Counted from the stretch's first letter, positions 8,441 through 17,570 are shown. The stretch is 56,523 bases of DNA from an uncultured Erwinia sp. (GCA_946221915.1 CAMIKG010000025.1:1-56523); one strand, 5' to 3'. The notes: a model not told the origin generated them from the letters alone. A program made the numbers and translations.

Positions 8441-9925
8441 TTAGCGTTGCGGCGGCTGCTTGAAAATCGCCAACTCATCCCAAATAGCATCAATGCGCGC
8501 GGTTACTGCGGCATCTTTAACGATCGGCCGCCCCCATTCGCGCTGGGTTTCCCCCGGCCATTTATTGGTGGCATCCAGACCCATTTTGGAACCCAGGCCG
8601 GAAACGGGCGACGCAAAGTCGAGATAATCAATCGGTGTATTCTCGACCAGCACCGTATCACGCGCCGGGTCCATACGCGTGGTGATCGCCCAGATCACAT
8701 CATTCCAGTCACGCGCATTAACATCGTCATCACAGACAATAACAAATTTTGTGTACATAAACTGCCGCAGGAATGACCATACGCCCATCATGACGCGCTT
8801 GGCGTGTCCGGCGTACTGTTTTTTCATGGTCACCACCGCCAGGCGATACGAACACCCTTCCGGCGGCAAATAGAAATCGACAATTTCCGGGAACTGTTTT
8901 TGCAGAATCGGCACAAACACTTCGTTCAGCGCCACACCCAGCACCGCCGGTTCATCCGGTGGACGCCCGGTGTAGGTTGAATGATAAATGGCATCACGGC
9001 GTTGCGTTATGTGCGTTACGGTGAACACCGGGAAATTATCCACTTCATTATAATAGCCCGTATGGTCGCCATACGGTCCTTCCGGCGCCATTTCACCCGC
9101 TTCAATATAGCCTTCCAGCACGATTTCCGCACTGGCGGGGATTTCCAGATCGTTCGACACGCACTTCACGACTTCGGTCTTATTGCCACGCAGCAGCCCG
9201 GCAAAGGCGTATTCGGAAAGGGTATCCGGCACTGGCGTGACCGCGCCGAGGATGGTGGCGGGATCGGCGCCGAGCGCAACCGACACCGGGAAACGTTCGC
9301 CCGGCCGGGCCTGACGCCACTCCTGGAAATCCAGTGCGCCACCACGGTGCGAGAGCCAGCGCATAATCAGCTTGTTTTTGCCAATTACCTGCTGACGGTA
9401 AATGCCAAGGTTCTGCCGCTCTTTGTGCGGACCGCGTGTCACGGTTAATCCCCAGGTGATCAGCGGCGCAGCGTCTTCCGGCCAGCATTTCATCACCGGA
9501 ATACGCGTTAAATCGACCTCATCACCTTCCAGAATCACTTCCTGGCAGGGCGCATTGCGCAGCCGTTTGGTAGGCATATTCAGCACTTGCTTAAACTGCG
9601 GCATCTTATCGAACAGGTCGCGGAAGCCTTTCGGTGGTTCAGGCTCCTTCAAAAACGCCAGCAACTTACCGACTTCGCGCAGCGCGCTGACATCTTCCTG
9701 TCCCATACCCATCGCCACGCGCTGCGGCGTGCCGAACAGGTTGCACAGCACGGGCATATCAAAGCCTTTGGGGTTTTCGAACAGCAGCGCCGGACCGCCA
9801 GCACGCAGGGTGCGATCGGCGATTTCTGTCATTTCCAGCACAGGGTCGATCTCATGCGTGATGCGTTTGAGTTCCCCGCGTTGTTCCAGCAGGGAGAGGA
9901 AGTCGCGTAAGTCTTGGTATTTCAT
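8441..9925 (-). CDS. ubiD: 4-hydroxy-3-polyprenylbenzoate decarboxylase UbiD
   Basis: A 494-residue prenylated-FMN-dependent decarboxylase (E. coli 497 aa) acting early in ubiquinone synthesis; its cofactor is made by UbiX, not in this window. The UbiD family regions are visible: YGDHTGYYNEVDNFPVFTV, with the conserved acidic residues, and the C-terminal DATNKWPGETQREWGRP. Same strand as fre, and divergent from rfaH with about 130 bp between. Confidence 0.97.
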   Translation of the reverse strand: MKYQDLRDFLSLLEQRGELKRITHEIDPVLEMTEIADRTLRAGGPALLFENPKGFDMPVLCNLFGTPQRVAMGMGQEDVSALREVGKLLAFLKEPEPPKGFRDLFDKMPQFKQVLNMPTKRLRNAPCQEVILEGDEVDLTRIPVMKCWPEDAAPLITWGLTVTRGPHKERQNLGIYRQQVIGKNKLIMRWLSHRGGALDFQEWRQARPGERFPVSVALGADPATILGAVTPVPDTLSEYAFAGLLRGNKTEVVKCVSNDLEIPASAEIVLEGYIEAGEMAPEGPYGDHTGYYNEVDNFPVFTVTHITQRRDAIYHSTYTGRPPDEPAVLGVALNEVFVPILQKQFPEIVDFYLPPEGCSYRLAVVTMKKQYAGHAKRVMMGVWSFLRQFMYTKFVIVCDDDVNARDWNDVIWAITTRMDPARDTVLVENTPIDYLDFASPVSGLGSKMGLDATNKWPGETQREWGRPIVKDAAVTARIDAIWDELAIFKQPPQR

Positions 9926-10057
9926 GCCATTCCATCAATACGGCCAGAGAATCATGCATTATAAAGCCGATTTAACCACCCTGCTTGCTTTTGTTGTTGC
10001 TACAACTCTGTTAGCAGTTTTGCTATTCTGAGTTTCTGGTAACTGGAAAGTGACACT

Positions 10058-10546
10058 ATGGAATCCTGGTATTTACTGTACTGTAAACGTGGTCAGCTGC
10101 TGCGCGCCAAAGAACATCTGGAGCGTCAGTCAGTGCATTGCCTCAGCCCGATGATCGCGATGGAAAAAATTGTGCGTGGCAAGCGCACGACGGTCAGTGA
10201 GCCACTGTTCCCTAATTATCTGTTTATCGAATTTGATCCTGAGAACATCCATACCACCACGATCAGTTCGACGCGTGGGGTCAGCCATTTTGTGCGTTTT
10301 GGCCCGTTGCCCGCCACGGTGCCGCAGGATGTGATTAGCGTGTTGCAGACCGAAGCGCCTCAGCAGATGGTCGATCCAGAGACACCGCAGCCGGGTGATG
10401 AAGTTGTGATCACGGATGGGACATTTGAAGGGCTGAAAGCGATCTTCACTGAACCTGATGGCGAAGCGCGCTCAATGCTGCTGCTGAATCTGCTGAACAA
10501 ACAGATTGTGCGTAGCGTGGATAATAAGCAGTTTCAGAAGTTGTAG
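10058..10546 (+). CDS. rfaH: Transcription antitermination factor RfaH
   Basis: A 162-residue NusG paralogue, exactly the E. coli RfaH length. The N-terminal NGN domain (WYLLYCKRGQLLRAKEHL onward) binds the beta-prime clamp helices of RNA polymerase and the ops DNA element; the C-terminal domain (about 110-162) is the fold-switching part that recruits ribosomes. It activates LPS core, O-antigen, capsule and pilus operons. Single gene; no ops element was found in this window. Followed by a GC-rich hairpin repeat that may terminate both it and convergent hemB. Confidence 0.97.
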   Translation: MESWYLLYCKRGQLLRAKEHLERQSVHCLSPMIAMEKIVRGKRTTVSEPLFPNYLFIEFDPENIHTTTISSTRGVSHFVRFGPLPATVPQDVISVLQTEAPQQMVDPETPQPGDEVVITDGTFEGLKAIFTEPDGEARSMLLLNLLNKQIVRSVDNKQFQKL

Positions 10547-10625
10547 AATGATCAGCCTTTCCCTGTTCGCCAGGCGAAGCCGCGAGGGGGAACACAGGGC
10601 CTGAGCCGCTGCTCTCCCTCCCCGA

Positions 10626-10650
10626 CCCTCTCCCACGTTGTGGGAGAGGG
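10626..10650. repeat. GC-rich hairpin repeat between rfaH and hemB
   Basis: CCCTCTCCCAC and GTGGGAGAGGG form an 11-bp perfect stem with a 3-nt loop, preceded by a C/T-rich stretch GCTCTCCCTCCCCGACC. Related hairpins occur at 19275-19299 and 34912-34937. It sits between convergent genes, so it may act as a bidirectional terminator or a REP-type element. Confidence 0.75.
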
Positions 10651-10662
10651 AGCAAAGCAGGA

Positions 10663-11685
10663 CTAACGCTGCATCTGCTCATCGTGCAGCCACTGCGCCA
10701 CACGTTTCGAGAAATACGTCAGAATGCCGTTAGCACCTGCGCGCTTAAAGCACAGCAGGGATTCCATCACTGCCGGTTTCTCCGCCAGCCAGCCATTCTG
10801 AATCGCCGCCATATGCATCGCATATTCGCCGGAAACCTGGTAAGCGAAGGTCGGCACGCCAAAGGTGTCTTTGACGCGGCGGATCACATCCAGATACGGC
10901 ATCCCCGGTTTCACCATCACCATATCCGCGCCTTCCTGCAGATCCTGCGCAATTTCCTGCAGCGCTTCGTCCGTATTCGCCGGGTCCATCTGGTAGGTCA
11001 TTTTATTGCCGCCCTTGAGGTTTGACGCCGAGCCAATCGCATCGCGGAACGGACCGTAGTAGCAGGACGCATACTTGGCGGAATACGCCATAATCTGGGT
11101 ATTGACCAGGCCATCCAGTTCCAGCTGGTCACGGATAGCGCCGATACGGCCATCCATCATATCGCTTGGCGCCACAATCTCAGCCCCGGCTTCTGCGTGG
11201 GACAGCGCCTGACGCACCAGAATCTCTTTGGTGATGTCGTTGATCACATAACCGTCGGCATCAATCACCCCATCCTGGCCGTGAGTGGTGTAAGGGTCCA
11301 GCGCCACATCGGTTAACAGCCCCAGCTCAGGCACCGCATCTTTCAGCGCGCGTACCGTACGTTGCACAAGACCGTCAGGGTTATAGGCTTCTTCCGCATG
11401 CAGGGATTTTTTGTCCGCTTCAATCACCGGGAACAGCGACAACACCGGTACACCGAGCTTAGCGATGGTTTCCGCCTCTTTGATCAGCAGATCGATAGTC
11501 ATGCGATACACGCCAGGCATCGAAGGCACTTCCTGCTGCTTATTGTGGCCTTCCATCACAAACACCGGATAGATCAGGTCGTTGACGGTTAACTGGTTTT
11601 CAGCCACCAGACGACGGCTAAAATCATGACGACGTACGCGACGCAGACGGCGACCAGGGAAGGCGCCAGGAAAAGCAAAACTCAT
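10663..11685 (-). CDS. hemB: Delta-aminolevulinic acid dehydratase HemB, zinc-independent type
   Basis: A 340-residue porphobilinogen synthase that condenses two 5-aminolevulinate molecules. The two active-site lysines are present, Lys204 in MAYSAKYAS and Lys259 in MVMVKPGMP. At the position of the E. coli zinc site (three cysteines) the sequence reads DVALDPYTTHGQDG, so the ligands are Ala128, Asp130 and Asp138, as in the Mg-responsive Pseudomonas aeruginosa enzyme. Overall it resembles the Pseudomonas type (337 aa) more than E. coli HemB (324 aa, encoded elsewhere). Its place between rfaH and tatD is not the E. coli arrangement. An AGGAG lies about 10 nt before the ATG. Confidence 0.95.
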   Translation of the reverse strand: MSFAFPGAFPGRRLRRVRRHDFSRRLVAENQLTVNDLIYPVFVMEGHNKQQEVPSMPGVYRMTIDLLIKEAETIAKLGVPVLSLFPVIEADKKSLHAEEAYNPDGLVQRTVRALKDAVPELGLLTDVALDPYTTHGQDGVIDADGYVINDITKEILVRQALSHAEAGAEIVAPSDMMDGRIGAIRDQLELDGLVNTQIMAYSAKYASCYYGPFRDAIGSASNLKGGNKMTYQMDPANTDEALQEIAQDLQEGADMVMVKPGMPYLDVIRRVKDTFGVPTFAYQVSGEYAMHMAAIQNGWLAEKPAVMESLLCFKRAGANGILTYFSKRVAQWLHDEQMQR

Positions 11686-11754
11686 TTTGAATAGAACTCC
11701 TGTTTAAGATCGCACAGGCTATCTTACTTGCCATTTTGCGTCCGGGCAGTGCTC

Positions 11755-11788
11755 GCAATCCTCACGTACATCAGTACGCTCCGGTTGC
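11755..11788. repeat. Imperfect palindromic intergenic element
   Basis: The centre CGTACATCAGTACG is a perfect short hairpin, and the arms extend imperfectly to GCAA at the left and TTGC at the right. It fills much of the gap between tatD and hemB. The sequence style is of a dispersed palindromic repeat, but only one copy is visible here. Confidence 0.45.
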
Positions 11789-11876
11789 TCCGCGCTGGCC
11801 GTACGCAAACTGGCTGCGACGATAACGCCTGAACGTTGGCAATTGTGGTGTCTGCCTTTTCTCCGCGGCTTCTGTT

Positions 11877-12659
11877 CTAAGTAATACGAAACAGATTCCG
11901 CGTATTTTCCGTTATCTGCCGCGCCAGGGTGTCAGCATCTTCATTACGCCAGCTGGCGACCTGCTGCACGATATGCGGCAGAAAACAGGGTTCATTGCGG
12001 CGGGAAGTCGGCCGTGGTCGCATATCCCGGGGCAACAGATAAGGCGCATCGGTTTCCAGCAGCAGACGATCCGCCGGAATCAATGGCAGTAATTCACGTA
12101 ATTCGAGGCCGCGGCGCTCATCACATACCCAGCCGGTAATGCCAACTGACAGTCCGGCAGCGAGACACTCTTCCAGTTCGGCTTGTGTGCCGGTAAAGCA
12201 GTGCACCACGGCACCGGGCAGCTTCGCTATCCACGGCTGCAGGATGTCAATAAAGCGACGATGCGCATCGCGACAGTGCAGAAATACCGGCATCGCCAGT
12301 TCCGCAGCCAGCGCCAGTTGCGCATCAAAAGCGTACTCCTGCTGCTCTGATGCGGAAAAATTGCGGTTAAAATCGAGCCCGCACTCACCGATCGCCACCA
12401 CCTGCTCATGCGCCGCCAGGCGGCGCAGCGTAGCGGCGGTCTCCGCCGACCATTCACTGGCATGGTGGGGATGCACCCCGGCGGTTGACCAGCAGTAGCC
12501 AGCATGTTGCTGCGCAAGGCTTTGCGCCTGCTGGCTTTCCAGCGCGCTGGTGCCGGTAATCAATATCCCGGTGACGCCCGCTTCGCGCGCGCGTTCCACC
12601 ACCTGTTCACGATCTTTGGCGAATTGCGTACTGGTCAGGTTTACACCGATATCAAACAT
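11877..12659 (-). CDS. tatD: TatD-family metal-dependent nuclease
   Basis: A 260-residue TIM-barrel hydrolase, same length as E. coli TatD, a Mg-dependent 3'-5' exonuclease involved in DNA repair; it is not needed for Tat export. Metal-site segments are GECGLDFNRNF (Glu), MPVFLHCRDAH (His), VVHCFTG (His) and LLETDAPYLLP (Asp). The frame is open to 12707, but the start at 12659 (MFDIGVNL) matches the family and has GGAAAG upstream. It is separated from tatC by 93 bp containing a hairpin (12677-12696). Confidence 0.96.
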   Translation of the reverse strand: MFDIGVNLTSTQFAKDREQVVERAREAGVTGILITGTSALESQQAQSLAQQHAGYCWSTAGVHPHHASEWSAETAATLRRLAAHEQVVAIGECGLDFNRNFSASEQQEYAFDAQLALAAELAMPVFLHCRDAHRRFIDILQPWIAKLPGAVVHCFTGTQAELEECLAAGLSVGITGWVCDERRGLELRELLPLIPADRLLLETDAPYLLPRDMRPRPTSRRNEPCFLPHIVQQVASWRNEDADTLARQITENTRNLFRIT

Positions 12660-12676
12660 AGTTCTTTCCAAACAGC

Positions 12677-12696
12677 AACCGCCCTTACGGGCGGTT
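12677..12696 (-). terminator. Hairpin between tatC and tatD
   Basis: AACCGCCC, loop TTAC, GGGCGGTT forms an 8-bp stem. On the minus strand it is followed by only a short T-containing stretch, so it may be a weak terminator or attenuator that lowers tatD expression relative to tatABC, or an mRNA-stabilising 3' end. Confidence 0.55.
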
Positions 12697-12752
12697 AAGA
12701 GTGACATAACATTCCTCGCGACTGCGGCGGAATCTCGTGATTCTCCTGCACG

Positions 12753-13511
12753 TCAGGAGTCGGATTCCTCTTCCTGGTCCTCTCTCTGACGTCCTTTCCC
12801 GGTATAGAATCGGCTAAAGAATACGCCGACTTCAAACAGGCAGTACATCGGAATAGCGAGCAAAGTTTGCGAAAAAACGTCAGGCGGCGTCAGCAGCATG
12901 CCGACGACAAAAGCCCCCACCAGCACATAGGGGCGCTTCGACTTCAGATCTTCCGGGGTTGTCACTCCCGTCCAGCACAACAATACAATCGCAATCGGCA
13001 CTTCGAATGAGACGCCAAACGCCATAAACAGCGCCATGACGAAATCAAGGTAGTTATTGATATCCGTCGCGATTAACACGCCCTGCGGCGCGGTCTGCGC
13101 AAAGAAGCCAAACGCCAGCGGAAAGACGATGAAGTAGGCAAACGCCATACCGATATAAAACAGCGCGGTGCTGGAGAACAGCAGCGGCATCACCAGTTTG
13201 CGCTCGTGGCGATACAGCGCCGGGGCGACAAACGCCCACACCTGATGCAGGATCACGGGTATCGCCAGGAACACTGACACAATCATCGTCAGTTTAATCG
13301 GCGTAAAGAACGGCGAAGCGACATCAGTCGCGATCATACTGGCACCGGCCGGCATCTGTTTGATTAGCGGTGCGGAAACCAGCTGATAGATATCATTCGA
13401 GAAATACACCAGCGCAGCAAAGATGGCCAGGACGGCAATAATGCAGTTTAACAGGCGTTTGCGTAGCTCTATCAGATGACTGATCAGCGGTTGGGTATCT
13501 TCAACTGCCAT
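12753..13511 (-). CDS. tatC: Twin-arginine translocase subunit TatC
   Basis: A 252-residue inner-membrane protein with six predicted helices, the receptor for twin-arginine signal peptides together with TatB. The conserved N-terminal block QPLISHLIELRKRLL and the periplasmic FxxPL region (VSAPLIKQMP, SPFFTPIKLT) are visible, and the C-terminus is charged and cytoplasmic. E. coli TatC is 258 aa. Only 2 nt separate it from tatB. Confidence 0.97.
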   Translation of the reverse strand: MAVEDTQPLISHLIELRKRLLNCIIAVLAIFAALVYFSNDIYQLVSAPLIKQMPAGASMIATDVASPFFTPIKLTMIVSVFLAIPVILHQVWAFVAPALYRHERKLVMPLLFSSTALFYIGMAFAYFIVFPLAFGFFAQTAPQGVLIATDINNYLDFVMALFMAFGVSFEVPIAIVLLCWTGVTTPEDLKSKRPYVLVGAFVVGMLLTPPDVFSQTLLAIPMYCLFEVGVFFSRFYTGKGRQREDQEEESDS

Positions 13512-13513
13512 GT

Positions 13514-14113
13514 TTAACGTTCACCGCTTGTTGGAGTGGTAGAGGTCGGCGCAGGCTCAGATGCAGCAGCGGCTGGCGCTTTTGCCGGGGTGGCAGGTGC
13601 AGACGGCACAGTCTCTGGCGCTTTCGCAGTCGCAGCAGCTTCCGGCGGCGTGGCCGCTGGCGCTTTATCGGTCACTGCTTCCGGCGACGCAGGCGTCTGT
13701 GCCGGTGCGCTGGCTTGCGCATCTGCATCTGCTGGCGTCAGGTCATCATGTGACCTCGGCGCATCTTTTACCACTGGGTTGTGAATGGTGTGAGCTTCGT
13801 CTTCAGCCTTCTCGTTCTCACCGAGGTAAGAACGCTTCATCGATTCCGCGCTTTTCTTAAGCTCTTCCATCGACGCTTTAAGCTCTGGCGACAACGAGTC
13901 TTTACTGGCCTGCTCAACTTTACGCAGACTCTCCTGCAGTTCCTGCAGCTTGAGTTCCTGCGCCAGTTCGTTCTGCACACTGGATGCCAGCGAACGCAGC
14001 GCACGGATCCAGCCGACCACGGTTCTGACCGCCACTGGTAACCGCTGCGGACCCAATACCACCAGTCCGATTACAAATACCAGCAACAGCTCACTAAAAC
14101 CTATGTCGAACAC
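13514..14113 (-). CDS. tatB: Twin-arginine translocase subunit TatB
   Basis: A 199-residue protein with one N-terminal membrane helix (MFDIGFSELLLVFVIGLVV), the conserved LGPQRLPVAVRTVVGW hinge and an amphipathic helix, then a charged coiled segment. From about residue 120 it becomes a low-complexity Ala/Pro/Thr tail, making it longer than E. coli TatB (171 aa). It forms the substrate-binding complex with TatC. Confidence 0.96.
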   Translation of the reverse strand: MFDIGFSELLLVFVIGLVVLGPQRLPVAVRTVVGWIRALRSLASSVQNELAQELKLQELQESLRKVEQASKDSLSPELKASMEELKKSAESMKRSYLGENEKAEDEAHTIHNPVVKDAPRSHDDLTPADADAQASAPAQTPASPEAVTDKAPAATPPEAAATAKAPETVPSAPATPAKAPAAAASEPAPTSTTPTSGER

Positions 14114-14116
14114 GGC

Positions 14117-14368
14117 TTACACCTTGTCTTTGTCGTGCTTAACTTCTTCGCTTTTCGCGTCGGTATGCTGCTTGTCGGTCAGCGTTTTAGCGCTGAAGTC
14201 AGCATCATTCGCGTCTTTCTCTTTCTGGTCTTCATCGCCCATCGCTTTCTTAAAGCCTTTGATGGACGCGCCTAAATCGGAGCCCAGGGTGCGTAATTTA
14301 TTAGTACCGAAAAGAAGTACGACAATCACGGCAATAATTAACAAATTCCAGATACTGATACCGCCCAT
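14117..14368 (-). CDS. tatA: Twin-arginine translocase subunit TatA
   Basis: An 83-residue pore-forming component: MGGISIWNLLIIAVIVVLL is the membrane helix, FGTNKLRTLGSDLG the hinge and start of the amphipathic helix (FG motif intact), followed by a Lys/Asp-rich cytoplasmic tail. E. coli TatA is 89 aa. First gene of tatABC, with AGAGG upstream. The gap to ubiB upstream is 119 bp and likely holds a tat promoter. Confidence 0.97.
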   Translation of the reverse strand: MGGISIWNLLIIAVIVVLLFGTNKLRTLGSDLGASIKGFKKAMGDEDQKEKDANDADFSAKTLTDKQHTDAKSEEVKHDKDKV

Positions 14369-14487
14369 GCACTTGCCTCTGTGTTAAATAATTAGTCAGA
14401 ACCGCAGTATATAATAACTGACAGCCGGGTCACGACCTATAGACCTATCGCCACGGCATTAAAACGTCTTTTTACCCTTCATGACAA

Positions 14488-16125
14488 TCAGTTTGTCTTA
14501 CGCCAGCCGATCAGCCATCCTACCAGGCCACCCGCCATCATGGCAGCAGCTAACCACTCCCACTCGGGACGGGTCAACAGAATGGCGGTGCCGCTCACCA
14601 GCAGGGTGGCGCCGATGCCAAACAGAAAACGGGACTGATGCTGGCGCGTGCGCTGTATCTGCATATCGGTGACCAGCTTATCGACGCTATGCTGCAGGCG
14701 TTTATGCTGGCGCAGGCTGTCGTAGTACAATTCGGGTAATTCCGGCAGTTTCTCCGCCCAGTAAGGCGCTTTTTCCTTCAGTGCGCGCACAATCGCCGGG
14801 ATGCCCACCTGATCCTTGATCCAGTTTTCAAGGAACGGTTTGGCGGTTTTCCACAGGTCGAGTTGCGGATAGAGCTGACGCCCCACTCCTTCCACATACA
14901 ACAGGGTTTTCTGCAGCAGCACCAGTTGCGGCTGCACTTCCATATTGAAGCGACGCGCCGTGTTAAACAGGTTTAACAGCACATGACCAAATGAAATCTC
15001 CGCCAGTGGCTTTTCGAAAATCGGTTCACACACCGTACGAATAGCAAACTCAAAATCTTCCACATTGGTATCCGGCGGCACCCAGCCTGAATCCACATGC
15101 AGTTCAGCGACCTTGCGGTAATCACGGTTAAAGAACGCAATAAAGTTCTCCGCCAGGTAGCGTTTATCCTCTTTGTTCAGCGAGCCAACAATCCCACAGT
15201 CGATGCCGATATATTGCGGATCTTCCGGATGGTCATAGCTGACAAAGATATTGCCGGGATGCATATCGGCGTGGAAGAAGCTGTCACGGAACACCTGGGT
15301 GAAGAACACCTGCACCCCGCGCTCTGCCAGCAGTTTCATATTGACGCCATGCTGCTCCAGCGCCACCACATCCGAAATCGGAATGCCGTAGATACGCTCC
15401 ATCACCAGCATCGATTCACTGCAGTAATCGGAGTAGACTTCCGGCACATAAAGCATCTCACTGTTATCAAAATTGCGGCGCAGCTGGATAGCGTTGGCCG
15501 CTTCACGCAGCAGGTTCAGTTCATCCAGCAACGTTTTTTCGTAGTCCGCCACCACTTCCACCGGACGCAGACGGCGCCCGTCCGGCAGCAAACGCGGCAC
15601 CCAGCGCGCCAGACGATAAATCAGCTTCATATCCGCCTTAATCACCGGCAGGATATCGGGGCGAATCACCTTGATCACCACTTTCTGACCATTCTCTTTC
15701 AGCGTCGCGGTATGCACCTGGGCAATTGACGCCGAAGCCAGCGGCTGGATATCGAAATCGTCAAACCAGGTTTCAATGCTGCCACCCAGCGACAGCTCAA
15801 TCTGGCGCAGCGCCAGTTTACCGTCAAACGGCGCTACACGGTCCTGCAACATCGCCAGTTGATCGGCGATCTGCGGCGGGAACAGGTCGCGACGCGTCGA
15901 CATCATCTGACCAAATTTAATCCACACCGGACCCAGTTGCTCCAGCGCCAGACGCAAACGTGCACCTAATGGCTGGTTTTTATGGCGGTTGGGTATCCAG
16001 AAAATGCAGCGCCGCCACAGCCGAATCGGCAGGGTGATGCGCATGCGGGGGATCAGTTCATCAAGGCCGTAGGTGAGAAATACCTTAATGATAAAATAGA
16101 GACGGCGCAGTTCACCTAATGTCAT
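14488..16125 (-). CDS. ubiB: Ubiquinone biosynthesis regulatory kinase-like protein UbiB
   Basis: A 545-residue ABC1/ADCK-family atypical kinase-like ATPase needed for ubiquinone synthesis, anchored to the inner membrane. The family KxGQ motif is in KFGQMMSTRRD, the Ala-rich nucleotide loop in ASASIAQVHTA, and the metal-binding DCG region in GIDCGIVGSL. Two hydrophobic helices at the C-terminus (about 500-540) form the membrane anchor. Its ATG overlaps the ubiJ stop as ATGA. Confidence 0.97.
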   Translation of the reverse strand: MTLGELRRLYFIIKVFLTYGLDELIPRMRITLPIRLWRRCIFWIPNRHKNQPLGARLRLALEQLGPVWIKFGQMMSTRRDLFPPQIADQLAMLQDRVAPFDGKLALRQIELSLGGSIETWFDDFDIQPLASASIAQVHTATLKENGQKVVIKVIRPDILPVIKADMKLIYRLARWVPRLLPDGRRLRPVEVVADYEKTLLDELNLLREAANAIQLRRNFDNSEMLYVPEVYSDYCSESMLVMERIYGIPISDVVALEQHGVNMKLLAERGVQVFFTQVFRDSFFHADMHPGNIFVSYDHPEDPQYIGIDCGIVGSLNKEDKRYLAENFIAFFNRDYRKVAELHVDSGWVPPDTNVEDFEFAIRTVCEPIFEKPLAEISFGHVLLNLFNTARRFNMEVQPQLVLLQKTLLYVEGVGRQLYPQLDLWKTAKPFLENWIKDQVGIPAIVRALKEKAPYWAEKLPELPELYYDSLRQHKRLQHSVDKLVTDMQIQRTRQHQSRFLFGIGATLLVSGTAILLTRPEWEWLAAAMMAGGLVGWLIGWRKTN

Positions 16126-16727
16126 TGTCCCTCCAGCTTAGCCAGCCGGGCGCTGAGCACCTCAAGAGAGCGATTGACCGCATCCACTTCTTCAGCAAAC
16201 CAGGCCTGTTCGAGTCTGCCGGGCGCCACACGCCACTCTTCGGTCAGCACTTCCGCCACATAGCCTTGCTTACGCTGCAAATCGGCGCGCAGGAAACTCA
16301 GCCCACGTCGGGCAAACCGGCTGACGCCCTGCGCCGCGATATCGCCAATCCACGGTGATAAATATTCTGCCGGATCCAGCTCTGCCGCATCGATCAGCGC
16401 CGAGAAGTGCTGCACCACCTGTAAATCGCCCTCAACATCCAGTTCACCACTGCGGATTAGACTGGTCAGCTGCTGGCGATCGCGCAGTTTCGGCAGCACC
16501 GCGAGGCGGGTTTTCACGGTACAGTCGGTGGTATCCTGCCATTCCCCCAGCACATCCACCTGCTGCTCACTGAAGACCAGCGTCAGGGGCTGCGGCAGTT
16601 CCTGCAAATGAATGGCGAGGGTTTTGCCGATTAAACGTTGACGCGCCGCTTTCAGTCCACGATCGCGATACAGAATATGGTTAAGCGCGGTCTCAAGACC
16701 TGCGGTTAACAGCGGCGTTAAGGTCAT
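16122..16727 (-). CDS. ubiJ: Ubiquinone biosynthesis accessory factor UbiJ
   Basis: A 201-residue SCP2-domain lipid-binding protein, same length as E. coli UbiJ (YigP). With UbiK it organises the soluble Ubi complex and holds hydrophobic ubiquinone intermediates. Recognisable blocks are FSEQQVDVLGEW, VLPKLRDRQQLTSLIRSGEL and a C-terminal coiled-coil. Lies 12 nt after ubiE and overlaps ubiB. In E. coli the 3' part overlaps the sRNA gene esrE; that was not assessed here. Confidence 0.95.
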   Translation of the reverse strand: MTLTPLLTAGLETALNHILYRDRGLKAARQRLIGKTLAIHLQELPQPLTLVFSEQQVDVLGEWQDTTDCTVKTRLAVLPKLRDRQQLTSLIRSGELDVEGDLQVVQHFSALIDAAELDPAEYLSPWIGDIAAQGVSRFARRGLSFLRADLQRKQGYVAEVLTEEWRVAPGRLEQAWFAEEVDAVNRSLEVLSARLAKLEGQ

Positions 16728-16739
16728 GCGTTTTCCTGG

Positions 16740-17495
16740 TTAAAACTTGAATCCACGATGCAGCGCAACAATGCCGCCCGTCAGGTTGTAGTAAGTGGTG
16801 TTTTCGAAGCCCACATCCATCATCATCGCTTTTAACGTTTCCTGATCCGGATGCATACGGATTGACTCCGCCAGATAGCGATAGCTTTCCGCATCTTTCG
16901 CCACCAGCTCACCGATACGCGGCAGGATATGGAAGGAGTAAGCGTCGTAAGCTTTGTTCAGTGGCTCGAGGAGTGGCCTGGAAAACTCCAGCACCAACAG
17001 ACGACCGCCTGGCTTCAGCACACGAAACATGGATGCCAGCGCTTTCTCTTTTTCGGTGACATTGCGCAGACCGAAAGAGATGGTGATGCAGTCAAAATAG
17101 TTATCAGGGAACGGCAGCGCTTCGGCATTAGCCTGAACATAGCTGACGTTGCCTACCACACCGCTGTTGCGCAGTTTTTCGCGTCCCATCTTCAGCATTG
17201 AGCTGTTGATGTCCGCCAGCACCACCTGACCCGTTTCACCTACCAGACGGGAGAATTTGGCCGTCAGGTCGCCGGTGCCGCCCGCCAGATCCAGAACACG
17301 CTGGCCGCGACGCACGCCGCTGCAGTCAATGGTGAAGCGCTTCCAGATACGATGGATGCCAAAAGACATCAGATCGTTCATCAGGTCATACTTCGCCGCT
17401 ACGGAATGGAATACCTCAGCCACCATCTCCGCTTTGTCAGTTTTCGCTACGGTGCGAAAACCAAAATGCGTGGTTTCCTGTGATTCATCTGCCAT
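16740..17495 (-). CDS. ubiE: Ubiquinone/menaquinone C-methyltransferase UbiE
   Basis: A 251-residue class I SAM methyltransferase, same length as E. coli UbiE, that methylates demethylmenaquinone and the 2-polyprenyl-6-methoxy-benzoquinol intermediate. SAM motif I is VLDLAGGTGDLTAKF; the ubiE signature YDVMND-like block reads AKYDLMNDLMSFGIHR. The start at 17495 (MADESQETTHFGF) has a GAGCAGG site; a longer in-frame extension to 17558 has no family support. First gene of ubiE-ubiJ-ubiB. Confidence 0.97.
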   Translation of the reverse strand: MADESQETTHFGFRTVAKTDKAEMVAEVFHSVAAKYDLMNDLMSFGIHRIWKRFTIDCSGVRRGQRVLDLAGGTGDLTAKFSRLVGETGQVVLADINSSMLKMGREKLRNSGVVGNVSYVQANAEALPFPDNYFDCITISFGLRNVTEKEKALASMFRVLKPGGRLLVLEFSRPLLEPLNKAYDAYSFHILPRIGELVAKDAESYRYLAESIRMHPDQETLKAMMMDVGFENTTYYNLTGGIVALHRGFKF

Positions 17496-17570
17496 TTGTT
17501 TTGCCTGCTCCACAATCAAATATCTGCAAAGTGTACCAGAGTAAGGGTAACCAGGCACGTAACCCGGCGT

